Source: Oceanospirillaceae bacterium (GTDB lineage Bacteria; Pseudomonadota; Gammaproteobacteria; Pseudomonadales; Balneatricaceae). From it: a DNA stretch of 7,369 bases. Under the pieces are notes generated by a model. The model did not search any database. It was given only the letters and a program-made list of their open reading frames with translations, and was not told the origin of the DNA. Made by a program: the position numbers and the translations under genes. Of this stretch, positions 1 to 7,208 are shown one piece after another. The stretch's first letter is position 1. Every line of letters begins with the position of its first letter. The stretch lies in assembly GCA_003497765.1 (NCBI GenBank), contig DNNY01000171.1, positions 1 through 7,369 of the forward strand. The letters are read 5' to 3'.

Positions 1-725
1 TGATGCAGGGGCTAGGAGCCAAGGCAATTGGTACATCCTCGGCAGCCCTTGCGTTTACTTTGGGAACACGTGATATGGGGCATATCACTCGTGATCAAGC
101 CCTTGTTCATGCAGAAGACATGGTGGCCGCTTTAGATGTGCCAGTATCTGGTGATCTTGAAAATGGTTTTGGTCATGCCCCTGAAACCTGTGCCGAGACG
201 GTAATTCTTGCCGCTGAGGTGGGTTTGGCGGGGATATGTATTGAAGATGTTGCTTTACCCGCTGATGATGCCTATACATTTGATCTGGCGGTAGAGCGAA
301 TTCGTGCGGCGGCTGCCGCTGCTCGCACCTTAAAAAAGGATTTCTTTCTGGTGGCCCGCGCCGATGGTGTAATGAATGGTCAATATTCGGTGGATGAGGC
401 TATTCGGCGACTCCAGGCCTTTGAAGCTGCTGGTGCTGACGGACTTTATGCCCCAATGCCAAATAACCCTGATGACCTTGGGCGCATCTGTAAGGCAGTA
501 TCGCTGCCAGTGAATGTGTTGGCAGCGGGCTCTTGTAGTGCACTTTCCCGCGCTCAATTTGCAGCTGCCGGGGCCGCTCGAATATCACTGGGTTCGGCCT
601 TGGCCAGAGCAACTCATCGTTTGATCAAGGATATTGGCACTAATATGTTTTCTAATGGCGACTTTGCTGCCCTTGGTCGTAGTATCTCTGCTAATGCCGT
701 TGAAAAGATTATGTTTGGTAACTGA
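1..725 (+). CDS. Isocitrate lyase/PEP mutase superfamily protein, 5'-truncated by window edge
   Basis: The frame is open from the first bases to TGA at 723-725, giving 240 visible residues. The first visible ATG (position 3) is probably internal, because family members carry roughly 40 more N-terminal residues before the strand that reads here as LGAKAIGTSSAALAFTLG. Family signatures, numbered from that Met, are GDLENGFG (50-57, acidic Mg-binding loop), GICIED (77-82), ARADG (118-122) and a C-terminal GAARISLGSALARA (190-203). These fit the PEP phosphonomutase-like (COG2513-type) branch of the superfamily, cytosolic Mg-dependent enzymes that make or break C-C or P-C bonds next to a carboxylate. 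The catalytic K-[KR]-C-G-H loop that follows IED in methylisocitrate lyase (PrpB) is replaced here by VALPADDAY, so lyase activity of the PrpB or AceA kind is unlikely. The substrate cannot be named. There is no functional link to valS. Family call is confident, activity unknown. Confidence 0.88.
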   Translation, partial: MQGLGAKAIGTSSAALAFTLGTRDMGHITRDQALVHAEDMVAALDVPVSGDLENGFGHAPETCAETVILAAEVGLAGICIEDVALPADDAYTFDLAVERIRAAAAAARTLKKDFFLVARADGVMNGQYSVDEAIRRLQAFEAAGADGLYAPMPNNPDDLGRICKAVSLPVNVLAAGSCSALSRAQFAAAGAARISLGSALARATHRLIKDIGTNMFSNGDFAALGRSISANAVEKIMFGN

Positions 726-736
726 TTGCTAACTTT

Positions 737-762
737 GGCATGTTTGCAATATTGCCTTTTTT
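737..762 (+). terminator. Weak candidate intrinsic terminator after the superfamily enzyme
   Basis: Twelve bases after the stop at 725, GGCA (737-740) can pair with TGCC (753-756), and the palindrome GCAATATTGC (746-755) lies inside. Six T residues follow directly (757-762). The stem is only four pairs unless alternative pairing is used, so this is a poor terminator on paper. Its position after a stop codon and its T-tract are the main support. Confidence 0.27.
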
Positions 763-897
763 GCGTAAACGGTAGAAAAGCCATTCAGTTAGGTTATGGC
801 TCTTAGCTAAATCTACTAAATGCACTCCATAGCAGCGACTTGAAGAAGTTGATTTGCATCTATTTTACTAACCATCAGACAATGGTCCTTTAAGCCC

Positions 898-926
898 TCG
901 TTTTCTGGGCATTCCTTGCGTATAAT
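898..926 (+). promoter_or_regulatory. Probable valS promoter (perfect -10, weak -35)
   Basis: TATAAT at 921-926 matches the sigma-70 -10 consensus exactly. At 17 bp spacing the -35 hexamer would be TCGTTT (898-903), a poor match to TTGACA, so the promoter may rely on the -10 or an activator. TG at 917-918 lies one base too far upstream for a canonical extended -10. Transcription would begin near 932-934, leaving a leader of about 65 bases before the ATG at 998. The valS gene has no co-directional neighbour close upstream, so it needs a promoter here. Confidence 0.55.
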
Positions 927-997
927 TTGGGCTTTATTGGGTGAGTCCTGTGGGCTCGTCAACAATCATTTTTTTGACTTGGGTTTGCGCCGCCATC

Positions 998-3847
998 ATG
1001 GATAAAACTTATAATCCTCATGCCATTGAACAACAGTGGTATCAACATTGGGAAGAGAATAGCTACTTTACGCCATCTGGCACAGGGTCGCCTTACAGTA
1101 TTGTGATACCCCCTCCCAATGTCACGGGCAGCCTGCATATGGGTCATGCTTTTCAAGACACCATTATGGATACCTTAATTCGCCTTAAGCGTATGCAGCA
1201 GCATGACACGCTTTGGCAAGTTGGTACCGACCATGCTGGTATTGCCACGCAGATGTTGGTGGAGCGTAAGGTGCAGGCCGAAGAAGGTCTGACTCGGCAT
1301 GATCTAGGACGCGACAAATTCCTCGATAAAGTATGGGAATGGAAAGAGGAGTCTGGTGGCAATATTACGCGCCAATTGCGTCGTTTGGGTGCCAGTGTCG
1401 ACTGGGATCGTGAGCGCTTCACTATGGATGATGGCTTTTACAAAGCAGTACAGGAAGCCTTTATCCGTCTCTATGAAGATGGCTTAATTTATCGCGGTAA
1501 GCGTCTGGTTAACTGGGATCCTAAATTACATACAGCCATTTCTGATCTGGAAGTGGTTTCTGAAGATGAAGCTGGCCACTTATGGCATATGCGCTATCCA
1601 CTAGCTGATGGTGCCACTACAGCTAATGGTGATAATTATATTGTCGTTGCCACTACCCGTCCTGAAACCATGTTAGGTGATACCGCCGTTGCCGTGCATC
1701 CCGAAGATGAGCGTTATCAGCATTTGGTTGGTCAGTTTATTGAGCTACCTCTGGTTGGGCGGCGGATACCCATTATTGCCGATGATTATGTCGATCAGGA
1801 ATTTGGTACTGGCTGTGTCAAAATCACCCCAGCCCATGACTTTAATGACTATGCTATGGGACAGCGCCATGATTTAACCATGATTAATGTGCTGGATCAG
1901 GATGCGGCTATCTTGGCCACCCCAGAAGTTTATAATACCGAGGGCAAGTCTATTGAGCATAGTGAAACCATCCCCGCCGCTTATCAAGGCTTAGACCGTT
2001 ATGCTGCCCGTGATGCCATCGTTGCCGATCTCCAAGCGTCAGGCCAATTAGAAAAGATTGAAGATCACACATTGAAGGCACCGAGAGGTGATCGTTCAGG
2101 TTTGGTGATCGAGCCTCTGTTAACTGATCAGTGGTTTGTGTCTACTAAGCCCCTAGCTGAACCTGCTATTGCCGCCGTAGAAGATGGTCGGATTGAATTT
2201 GTCCCTAAGCAGTGGGAAAACACTTACTTTGCTTGGATGCGAGATATTCAAGACTGGTGTATTTCCCGCCAACTATGGTGGGGTCATCGTATACCCGCTT
2301 GGTATGACGATGCCGGCAAGTTTTATGTAGGTCGCAGTGAAGCCGATGTGCGCGCCAAATACAACTTGGGTGATATTAACTTGCGTCAGGACGAGGACGT
2401 ATTAGATACCTGGTTCTCTTCTGGTCTCTGGACCTTTGGTACCATGGGCTGGCCGGATATGACGGAGGCTTTAAAACGCTATCACCCCACTGATGTGCTA
2501 GTAACGGGCTTTGATATTATCTTCTTCTGGGTGGCGCGCATGATTATGATGACCATGCACCTTATGAAGCATGAAGATGGTTCCGCCCAAGTACCTTTTA
2601 AAACTATTTATGTCACCGGCTTAATTCGTGATGAAAATGGCGACAAGATGTCGAAGTCCAAGGGTAATGTGCTTGACCCTCTGGATCTGATTGATGGCAT
2701 TAGTCTTGAAGACCTCTTGGCCAAGCGCACTGGCAATATGATGCAGCCTCAGCTGGCTAAGAAAATCGATAAGCAAACGCGTAAGCATTTTCCAGAGGGT
2801 ATGGCGGCTTATGGTACCGATGCCTTGCGCTTTACCCTTTGCTCGTTAGCCTCGACTGGGCGTGATATTAAGTTTGATCTTGGCCGTATTGAAGGTAACC
2901 GTAACTTCTGTAACAAGATTTGGAATGCGGCTAGTTATGTATTAATGAACTGTGAAGATCAGGATTGTGGTCAGCATGGCGATGCAGTAGAGCTAAGTTT
3001 GGCTGATAGATGGATTCTATCACGCTTACAAAGAACCCAGCGAAAAGTTCTTTCAGCATTAGATAGCTATCGCTTTGACCATGCTGCCGAAGCCTTGTAT
3101 AGCTTTATCTGGAATGAGTATTGTGCATGGTATTTAGAATTATCCAAGCCAGTATTGTGGGATGAGAGTGCTAGCCCTGAGCAATTACGTGGCACGCGTC
3201 AGACCTTGGTACAAGTATTAGAGTCAGCTTTACGTTTAGCACATCCATTAATGCCTTATATTACGGAAGAAATTTGGCAGAAAGTGAAACCACTGGTAGG
3301 CAAAACGGGCCCTAGTATTATGCTGGAAGCTTACCCTGAGTTTGCCGCCCATATGGTCGATGAACAGGCTGAGTCTGATTTAAGTTGGGTGCGTGAGGTG
3401 ATTGAAGGGGTGCGGAATATTCGCGGTGAGATGAATATTTCCCCAGCCAAGCCCATTCCTTTGCTATTTAGTAAAGGCCAAGAGTCTGATCAGACAAAGC
3501 TAGAAGCCAATCGCTCGTTTTTGATTAAGCTGGCCAAGCTAGAGAGTGTGACTTGGTTACCAGCTGGGGAAGAAGCGCCACTATCGGCTACCGCCCTAGT
3601 CGGTCAAATGGAAGTGCTGGTGCCTATGGCTGGCCTGATTGATAAAGATGCGGAATTAGCACGCTTAACGAAAGAGCTGGCAAAGCTAAACGGTGAAATT
3701 AAGCGTTTTCATGGCAAGTTAAGCAATGCTAAATTTGTTGATAATGCCCCTGCTGAAGTGGTTGATAAAGAGCGTGCGAAGTTAGCCGAAGCAGAAGCTG
3801 CGGCAGCCACCTTGCAACAGCAAGTGGCTAGGATCGAAGCGATTTAA
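998..3847 (+). CDS. valS: Valyl-tRNA synthetase
   Basis: This cytosolic class I aminoacyl-tRNA synthetase joins valine to tRNA-Val and edits mischarged threonine. The product is 949 residues (E. coli about 951). In order: the N-terminal [15 protein letters not shown]; the HIGH-type motif HMGH at 47-50 after PPPNVTGSL; the CP1 editing domain with TTRPET at 219-224 and [10 protein letters not shown], whose K275, T277, D281 and D284 correspond to known editing-pocket residues of the family; KMSKS at 550-554; an anticodon-binding helical domain from about 667; and a C-terminal coiled-coil arm of about 70 residues (880-949) rich in K, E and A. The ATG at 998 is chosen because the E. coli protein begins at the equivalent residue. 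A GTG at 941 opens the same frame and would add 19 hydrophobic residues, but it sits only about 8 bases after the predicted transcription start. No good Shine-Dalgarno precedes either. It is convergent with holC, unlike the E. coli order. Confidence 0.98.
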   Translation: MDKTYNPHAIEQQWYQHWEENSYFTPSGTGSPYSIVIPPPNVTGSLHMGHAFQDTIMDTLIRLKRMQQHDTLWQVGTDHAGIATQMLVERKVQAEEGLTRHDLGRDKFLDKVWEWKEESGGNITRQLRRLGASVDWDRERFTMDDGFYKAVQEAFIRLYEDGLIYRGKRLVNWDPKLHTAISDLEVVSEDEAGHLWHMRYPLADGATTANGDNYIVVATTRPETMLGDTAVAVHPEDERYQHLVGQFIELPLVGRRIPIIADDYVDQEFGTGCVKITPAHDFNDYAMGQRHDLTMINVLDQDAAILATPEVYNTEGKSIEHSETIPAAYQGLDRYAARDAIVADLQASGQLEKIEDHTLKAPRGDRSGLVIEPLLTDQWFVSTKPLAEPAIAAVEDGRIEFVPKQWENTYFAWMRDIQDWCISRQLWWGHRIPAWYDDAGKFYVGRSEADVRAKYNLGDINLRQDEDVLDTWFSSGLWTFGTMGWPDMTEALKRYHPTDVLVTGFDIIFFWVARMIMMTMHLMKHEDGSAQVPFKTIYVTGLIRDENGDKMSKSKGNVLDPLDLIDGISLEDLLAKRTGNMMQPQLAKKIDKQTRKHFPEGMAAYGTDALRFTLCSLASTGRDIKFDLGRIEGNRNFCNKIWNAASYVLMNCEDQDCGQHGDAVELSLADRWILSRLQRTQRKVLSALDSYRFDHAAEALYSFIWNEYCAWYLELSKPVLWDESASPEQLRGTRQTLVQVLESALRLAHPLMPYITEEIWQKVKPLVGKTGPSIMLEAYPEFAAHMVDEQAESDLSWVREVIEGVRNIRGEMNISPAKPIPLLFSKGQESDQTKLEANRSFLIKLAKLESVTWLPAGEEAPLSATALVGQMEVLVPMAGLIDKDAELARLTKELAKLNGEIKRFHGKLSNAKFVDNAPAEVVDKERAKLAEAEAAAATLQQQVARIEAI

Positions 3848-3866
3848 GTTAGCTTTATGCAGCCAT

Positions 3867-3895
3867 AAAAAAGGACGCTTGAGGCGTCCTTTTTT
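3867..3895. terminator. Bidirectional intrinsic terminator between valS and holC
   Basis: GGACGC (3873-3878) pairs perfectly with GCGTCC (3884-3889) around the five-base loop TTGAG. The stem is flanked by six A (3867-3872) and six T (3890-3895), which extend the pairing to 12 bp and give a U-tract on either strand. It lies 19 bases after the valS stop and 24 bases after the holC stop, so one hairpin can end transcription from both convergent genes. Confidence 0.95.
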
Positions 3896-3919
3896 GTTTT
3901 CTTTATAGTGTAGCAACAG

Positions 3920-4336
3920 TTAAATTTTATGCACATGCAGCGTATGACCTTGCTGCTGGTAGTGACGATAATGCTCCCGCGTTTGCTGCAGAATATCTGG
4001 CTCTTGCACCACAATTTCAATAATACGGGCAATGCCACTCACGGGGTCTGGGCTAAAGTTAATACAAATATCCGCTTCTTCAGGCCAAAGATCTTGATAC
4101 CCCAAAGTAATAGGCGACTGTATTTTTTGTTCTTGTCCTAACTGATGATGGGGTAGAAAAGATTCTGGTTTAAAGGCCCAAATATAATCATCTAAATGCG
4201 CAGCCTCGGCAGCATCACGGCAATGAATATGTACCTGATGACCTGCGCCCACCGACTTACTTAGCAATTGCTGTAACAGCCGATAACGATCGTTACCATG
4301 GCTTTGTTTTAGTTGATAAAAGTCCGCTCTAGCCAT
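3920..4336 (-). CDS. holC: DNA polymerase III subunit chi
   Basis: The chi subunit belongs to the clamp-loader assembly of the replicative polymerase, where it pairs with psi (HolD) and contacts the C-terminal tail of single-stranded DNA-binding protein at the fork. The product has 138 residues (E. coli 147). Recognisable features are the N-terminal strand ADFYQL (4-9), the conserved LDDYIWAFKPESFLPH block (48-63; E. coli has LDEALWARPAESFVPH), a short central loop, and a C-terminal strand and helix containing IIEIVVQEPD and a Q/H-rich end. ATG at 4336 is the only sensible start; it lies 14 bases after the pepA stop with no clear Shine-Dalgarno, so translation may depend on ribosomes finishing pepA. 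The pepA-holC order is standard in gammaproteobacteria. Similarity is moderate, as usual for HolC, and gene order strengthens the call. Confidence 0.9.
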   Translation of the reverse strand: MARADFYQLKQSHGNDRYRLLQQLLSKSVGAGHQVHIHCRDAAEAAHLDDYIWAFKPESFLPHHQLGQEQKIQSPITLGYQDLWPEEADICINFSPDPVSGIARIIEIVVQEPDILQQTREHYRHYQQQGHTLHVHKI

Positions 4337-4350
4337 TGCTTGTGCAAGCT

Positions 4351-5817
4351 CTATAGTTGATTAACTAGATGCTGAACCAATAAGGGTACGCAACGACCCG
4401 TTGCCCCCTTGGCTTTGCCCGAAGTCCAAGCTGTGCCAGCGATATCTAAATGGGCCCACTTAAAGCTTTCGGCAAAACGGGCTAGAAAACAGGCAGCAGT
4501 AATAGTGCCTGCAGGACGGCCACCAATATTAGCTAAATCGGCAAAGTTACTTTGCAACTGCTCTTGGTATTCTTCGCCTATGGGCAATTGCCAAGTCGCA
4601 TCAAAGGCTTCTTGACCGGCCTTAACCAGATCTTGCGCAAAGCTATCATCATTACTTAGTACCGCAGTTGTATGGTGGCCCAGAGCAATAATACAGGCGC
4701 CTGTTAAAGTAGCCACATCAACCACGCTGGCGGGCTTAAAACGTTCGGCATAGGTTAAGGCATCACAAAGTACCAGTCGGCCTTCGGCATCGGTGTTCAG
4801 AATCTCCACTGTCTGCCCCGACATGGTGGTCACAATATCGCCTGGCTTGGTAGCGTTGCCTGCGGGCATATTTTCCGCACTCGCGACAATAGCAACTACA
4901 TTTAGATCCAGATCCATATCAATAACTGCTTGCATGGTGGCTAGCACACTGGCGGCCCCGCACATATCGTATTTCATTTCATCCATAGCGGCACCGGGCT
5001 TAAGGCTAATGCCGCCTGTATCAAAGGTAATCCCTTTGCCTACCAGAACATGGGGCGCACTATCCTTATCGGTACCCTGATAATTAAGTACAATAAGTTT
5101 TGATGGTTCGACACTGCCGTTACCAACAGATAACAAACAGTGCATACCCAATATGGCCATTTCGTCTTCATCTAAAATTTCGACACTGACTTTATCGGCT
5201 TTCCCCGCCATAGTGATCGCTTGTTCCGCGAGGTAAGTAGGGGTACAAATATTGCCAGGAAGGTTGCCAAGATCACGGCAAATATCCATGGCTTGTGCAG
5301 TAGCTAGGGATTGGGCAAATTGTGCGGCACTGTCTGGAGCAATAATTTGCATATCACATTCTGCCCCGTCAGAGTCTTCCTTCTTGGTTTTAAACTGTTC
5401 AAAACGATATTCGCTTTTGGTCAGGGTTTCTAGGGTTAGACGTACCTGATCCTGAGGACTTAGTTGATCTGATTGGGCCAAACAAAGTTCGTTAACAACC
5501 TTGGCGCCCGCGTTAGCTTTAATGGCACCCCAAGCACTTACTTGTAATTCTCGATATTGTTTGGCATTAAGTTTATCACTAGCGCCAGTGCCCACTACTA
5601 AAATACGTTGTGGGCCTGCACCCGTATTTAAAAATAGGTGTTGATTCTTTACTTTACCATTTAAATCTTCACTGCTTATGGCAGCACTAATAGCGCCAGC
5701 TAAAAGCTTGTCAGCCTGTTGCAGGGACTCAGTTAATGTTAGGTCAGCATTTAAAGGTAGAATAACGCTATTAGCAGCGTCAAAATCAGCGACGGTTTGG
5801 CTATAAGAAAACTTCAC
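4351..5817 (-). CDS. pepA: Leucyl aminopeptidase (peptidase M17, PepA)
   Basis: This cytosolic, hexameric, two-metal aminopeptidase removes N-terminal residues from peptides. In E. coli the same protein also binds DNA, acting in carAB control and in XerCD recombination at cer; whether it does so here is unknown. With the GTG start at 5817 the product has 488 residues (E. coli 503). A variable N-terminal domain (about 1-165) precedes the M17 catalytic domain. Visible family residues are K261, D266, D284, D343 and E345 as metal ligands, and K273 and R347 as catalytic residues. The signature NTDAEGRL spans 341-348, and [17 protein letters not shown] and KYDMCGAA are intact. GTG at 5817 is preferred over ATG at 5847 because CCGGAG sits six bases upstream of it and the following KFSYSQ matches the start of E. 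coli PepA (MEFSVKS). It is transcribed with holC and divergently from lptF. Confidence 0.98.
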   Translation of the reverse strand: MKFSYSQTVADFDAANSVILPLNADLTLTESLQQADKLLAGAISAAISSEDLNGKVKNQHLFLNTGAGPQRILVVGTGASDKLNAKQYRELQVSAWGAIKANAGAKVVNELCLAQSDQLSPQDQVRLTLETLTKSEYRFEQFKTKKEDSDGAECDMQIIAPDSAAQFAQSLATAQAMDICRDLGNLPGNICTPTYLAEQAITMAGKADKVSVEILDEDEMAILGMHCLLSVGNGSVEPSKLIVLNYQGTDKDSAPHVLVGKGITFDTGGISLKPGAAMDEMKYDMCGAASVLATMQAVIDMDLDLNVVAIVASAENMPAGNATKPGDIVTTMSGQTVEILNTDAEGRLVLCDALTYAERFKPASVVDVATLTGACIIALGHHTTAVLSNDDSFAQDLVKAGQEAFDATWQLPIGEEYQEQLQSNFADLANIGGRPAGTITAACFLARFAESFKWAHLDIAGTAWTSGKAKGATGRCVPLLVQHLVNQL

Positions 5818-5823
5818 TATTAA

Positions 5824-5829
5824 CTCCGG
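5824..5829 (-). promoter_or_regulatory. Ribosome binding site of pepA that decides its start
   Basis: Read on the minus strand, CCGGAG is followed by the six bases TTAATA and then GTG (5817-5815). The GGAG core at ideal spacing supports the GTG start. The in-frame ATG at 5847 lies upstream of this site and would need another one, which is not seen. Confidence 0.75.
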
Positions 5830-5957
5830 TTTGAAAAGGGTAATCATCTGCAGCGATAAATCATCACAGTTACCACTGACACTATTACGAAAATCTAATA
5901 TTCAGTTGAACTTTTGGTGTCTTTGGCTGGTCTGTTTTGCCATGGCTTTGCATTGCG

Positions 5958-5986
5958 ATTCTAAAGTAAATTTGCCCGTGGGTCAT
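5958..5986 (-). promoter_or_regulatory. Candidate pepA-holC promoter
   Basis: On the minus strand ATGACC (5986-5981; four of six -35 bases) and TAGAAT (5963-5958; five of six -10 bases) are separated by exactly 17 bp. Transcription would start near 5951, giving a leader of about 134 bases before the pepA GTG. A weaker alternative lies nearer the gene: AAGACA (5923-5918), 17 bp, TATTAG (5900-5895). Neither is decisive by eye. Confidence 0.33.
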
Positions 5987-6064
5987 TAGGGGTAGTAAGC
6001 AATTATCTGAATACCTTTAGTAACCATGATTGGGGGTCTAATAAAAACACAAATTCTGTTAAAC

Positions 6065-6096
6065 TTGATCCACCTTTAGGTCGACAGTCCTATAAC
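6065..6096 (+). promoter_or_regulatory. Weak candidate lptF promoter
   Basis: TATAAC at 6091-6096 matches five of six -10 bases. The nearest -35-like hexamer, TTGATC (6065-6070), is 20 bp away, longer than normal. The start would fall about 11 bases before the lptF start codon, which leaves little more than the ribosome binding site as leader. Another weak option is TCTAAT at 6037-6042. The true promoter cannot be fixed by eye. Confidence 0.2.
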
Positions 6097-6100
6097 CAAA

Positions 6101-6107
6101 AAGAGAG
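6101..6107 (+). promoter_or_regulatory. Ribosome binding site of lptF
   Basis: The purine run AAGAGAG ends six bases before the TTG at 6114. It is only a partial match to the anti-Shine-Dalgarno, but its spacing is right and no ATG or in-frame GTG stands at a better distance. Confidence 0.5.
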
Positions 6108-6113
6108 TGCCGC

Positions 6114-7208
6114 TTGAGTCTGTTAACTCGCTATATAAGCAAAGAAATTGTCATCATGAGTGTGCTGGTGTCATTAGTGTTGCTGCTAGTAGTGGGCAGT
6201 AGTCGCTTCTCCTACTTTCTGAGTATGGCTGTAGGTGGTGAATTAGATGCCCAAGCGGTGTTAGTCATTATTGTTAATTTGCTACCCGCCTATTTAAGTA
6301 ACCTGCTGCCTATGGGGACCTTTATCGGGGTGTTGCTTGCCTTGGGGCGCTTAAGTGTCGACAATGAATTGGTTGTCTTGTTTGCTAATGGTATTAGTCA
6401 AGCGCAATTAGTCCGTATAGTTGCACTGCCGGTGGCTATTTTATCCTGTGTCGTAATGCTGTTAACTACAGTTATTGCCCCCCATACCTCTCGCACTGTT
6501 GAAGAAGTTTTGTACATACAAAGTCACACTAGTGAGTTCGACAGTATTGTGGCGGGTAAATTTCAAGGTAATGGCAGTCGCCAAGCCGTTTATGCGGAAG
6601 GTATAAGCGACGATAAAAGCACCTTGCATAATGTCTTTATCTATACCAATCGTAATGGCCAAGTGCCTATTATTATTAAAGCTGAATCCGCGACGCAATA
6701 TTATGATGACCAATATCAAGCTAAATACCTGCTATTGCAAAATGGCTCCCGTATGCAAGTGGCAGATGAGCAACAAGATGTCTCCCTGACCACGTTTAAA
6801 CAAATGGCTATGCAGCTTTTGGATAAACAGGTGCAGGTCGATATTACCCATAGTTTTACCATCCCCACATCAGAGTTATTAGGTTCACCAAAAGCGACCT
6901 ATAGAGCACAGCTATATTGGCGCTTGTCTTTACCGTTAATGACCTTAATTATTAGTTTGACAGCTATTGCTCTAAGTCAGGTTAATCCTCGTCAGGGGCG
7001 TTTTGCTCGACTACTTCCAGCCTTAGTTCTATTTCTAGGTTATCTGGCATTGCTTATGCGCTTCCGCGACCAGATTGAGCTTGGTATCAATGGGGCAGAG
7101 TTAAACTTATTGGCTTTGCATGCCGCCTTTTTACTACTTGGGTTGTGGCTCGTATTTGCCAAGCAATGGCAAATTAGTCGTCTATTTAGGAGGCGCGCGT
7201 GGGGTTAA
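6114..7208 (+). CDS. lptF: LPS export ABC transporter permease LptF
   Basis: LptF is one of the two inner-membrane subunits of LptB2FG, which pulls lipopolysaccharide out of the inner membrane and passes it to LptC and the LptA bridge. The product has 364 residues (E. coli 366). The N-terminus LLTRYISKEIV resembles E. coli IIIRYLVRETL. Hydrophobic segments lie at about 12-30, 49-76 and 99-123, then a periplasmic beta-jellyroll domain (about 125-262), then segments at about 268-289, 299-316 and 329-350: the six-helix LptF/LptG (YjgP/YjgQ) layout. The motif ALSQVNPRQGR (286-296) matches E. coli PLSVVNPRQGR after the fourth helix. TTG at 6114 is chosen because it gives the family-typical N-terminus and has a purine-rich site six bases upstream; the next Met (residue 15) would cut into the first helix. 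The 3' end overlaps lptG by 10 bases. It probably forms an operon with lptG. Confidence 0.96.
   Translation: MSLLTRYISKEIVIMSVLVSLVLLLVVGSSRFSYFLSMAVGGELDAQAVLVIIVNLLPAYLSNLLPMGTFIGVLLALGRLSVDNELVVLFANGISQAQLVRIVALPVAILSCVVMLLTTVIAPHTSRTVEEVLYIQSHTSEFDSIVAGKFQGNGSRQAVYAEGISDDKSTLHNVFIYTNRNGQVPIIIKAESATQYYDDQYQAKYLLLQNGSRMQVADEQQDVSLTTFKQMAMQLLDKQVQVDITHSFTIPTSELLGSPKATYRAQLYWRLSLPLMTLIISLTAIALSQVNPRQGRFARLLPALVLFLGYLALLMRFRDQIELGINGAELNLLALHAAFLLLGLWLVFAKQWQISRLFRRRAWG
7188..7193 (+). promoter_or_regulatory. Consensus ribosome binding site of lptG inside lptF
   Basis: A perfect AGGAGG lies five bases before the lptG GTG at 7199. In the lptF frame the same six bases are two successive AGG arginine codons (residues 359-360), rare codons in many gammaproteobacteria, so the site shapes the C-terminal coding of lptF. 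Confidence 0.88.

Larger units (their letters stand above)
726..997. other. Spacer between superfamily enzyme and valS (272 bp)
   Basis: This stretch holds a weak terminator candidate (737-762), small inverted repeats AGCCAT/ATGGCT (779-784 with 796-801) and ACCAT/ATGGT (871-875 with 882-886), the TTAGCTAA palindrome (803-810), the valS -10 box (921-926) and the presumed valS leader. No plus-strand ORF with a ribosome binding site was seen; the longest ATG-started frame noticed (740-775) has 11 codons. The minus strand reads protein-like in two overlapping frames without a convincing start; this is treated under findings. Confidence 0.6.
5818..6113. other. Divergent intergenic region between pepA and lptF (296 bp)
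   Basis: It separates the minus-strand pepA-holC unit from the plus-strand lptF-lptG unit and should hold promoters for both. Seen inside are the pepA ribosome binding site, two candidate pepA promoters, a pepA-leader repeat cluster (5839-5874), the GCCATGGC palindrome (5939-5946), the short inverted repeat CCCGTGGG (5975-5982), and a possible lptF -10 box (6091-6096). ATG-started frames here, such as 5942-5989 on the plus strand, have about 15 codons or fewer and no ribosome binding site, so no gene is called. Confidence 0.6.

Noticed and set aside
779..801. AGCCAT/ATGGCT inverted repeat as a terminator or regulator site
   Set aside because: Only six pairs with an 11-base loop and no T-tract after it; short repeats of this size are expected by chance.
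941..997. A 19-residue N-terminal extension of ValS from GTG at 941
   Set aside because: The GTG lies about 8 bases after the predicted transcription start and has no ribosome binding site. The extension is hydrophobic and absent from E. coli ValS, whose start matches the ATG at 998.
1153..1422. Minus-strand open frame of 89 codons inside valS
   Set aside because: It is opposite the conserved ValS catalytic domain and its sequence is Arg/Ser/Cys-rich with no recognisable domain, typical of an antisense shadow.
3929..4141. Plus-strand open frame of 70 codons across holC
   Set aside because: It lies wholly antisense to the recognisable holC gene, has no family resemblance, and is best explained as a shadow of that gene.
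4793..5080. Plus-strand open frame of 95 codons inside pepA
   Set aside because: It is antisense to the conserved PepA catalytic domain, whose constrained codons create the open frame; no ribosome binding site or family motif is evident.
5942..5989. Possible 15-codon leader peptide in the pepA-lptF spacer
   Set aside because: No ribosome binding site, no run of one regulatory amino acid, and no attenuator structure following it before lptF.
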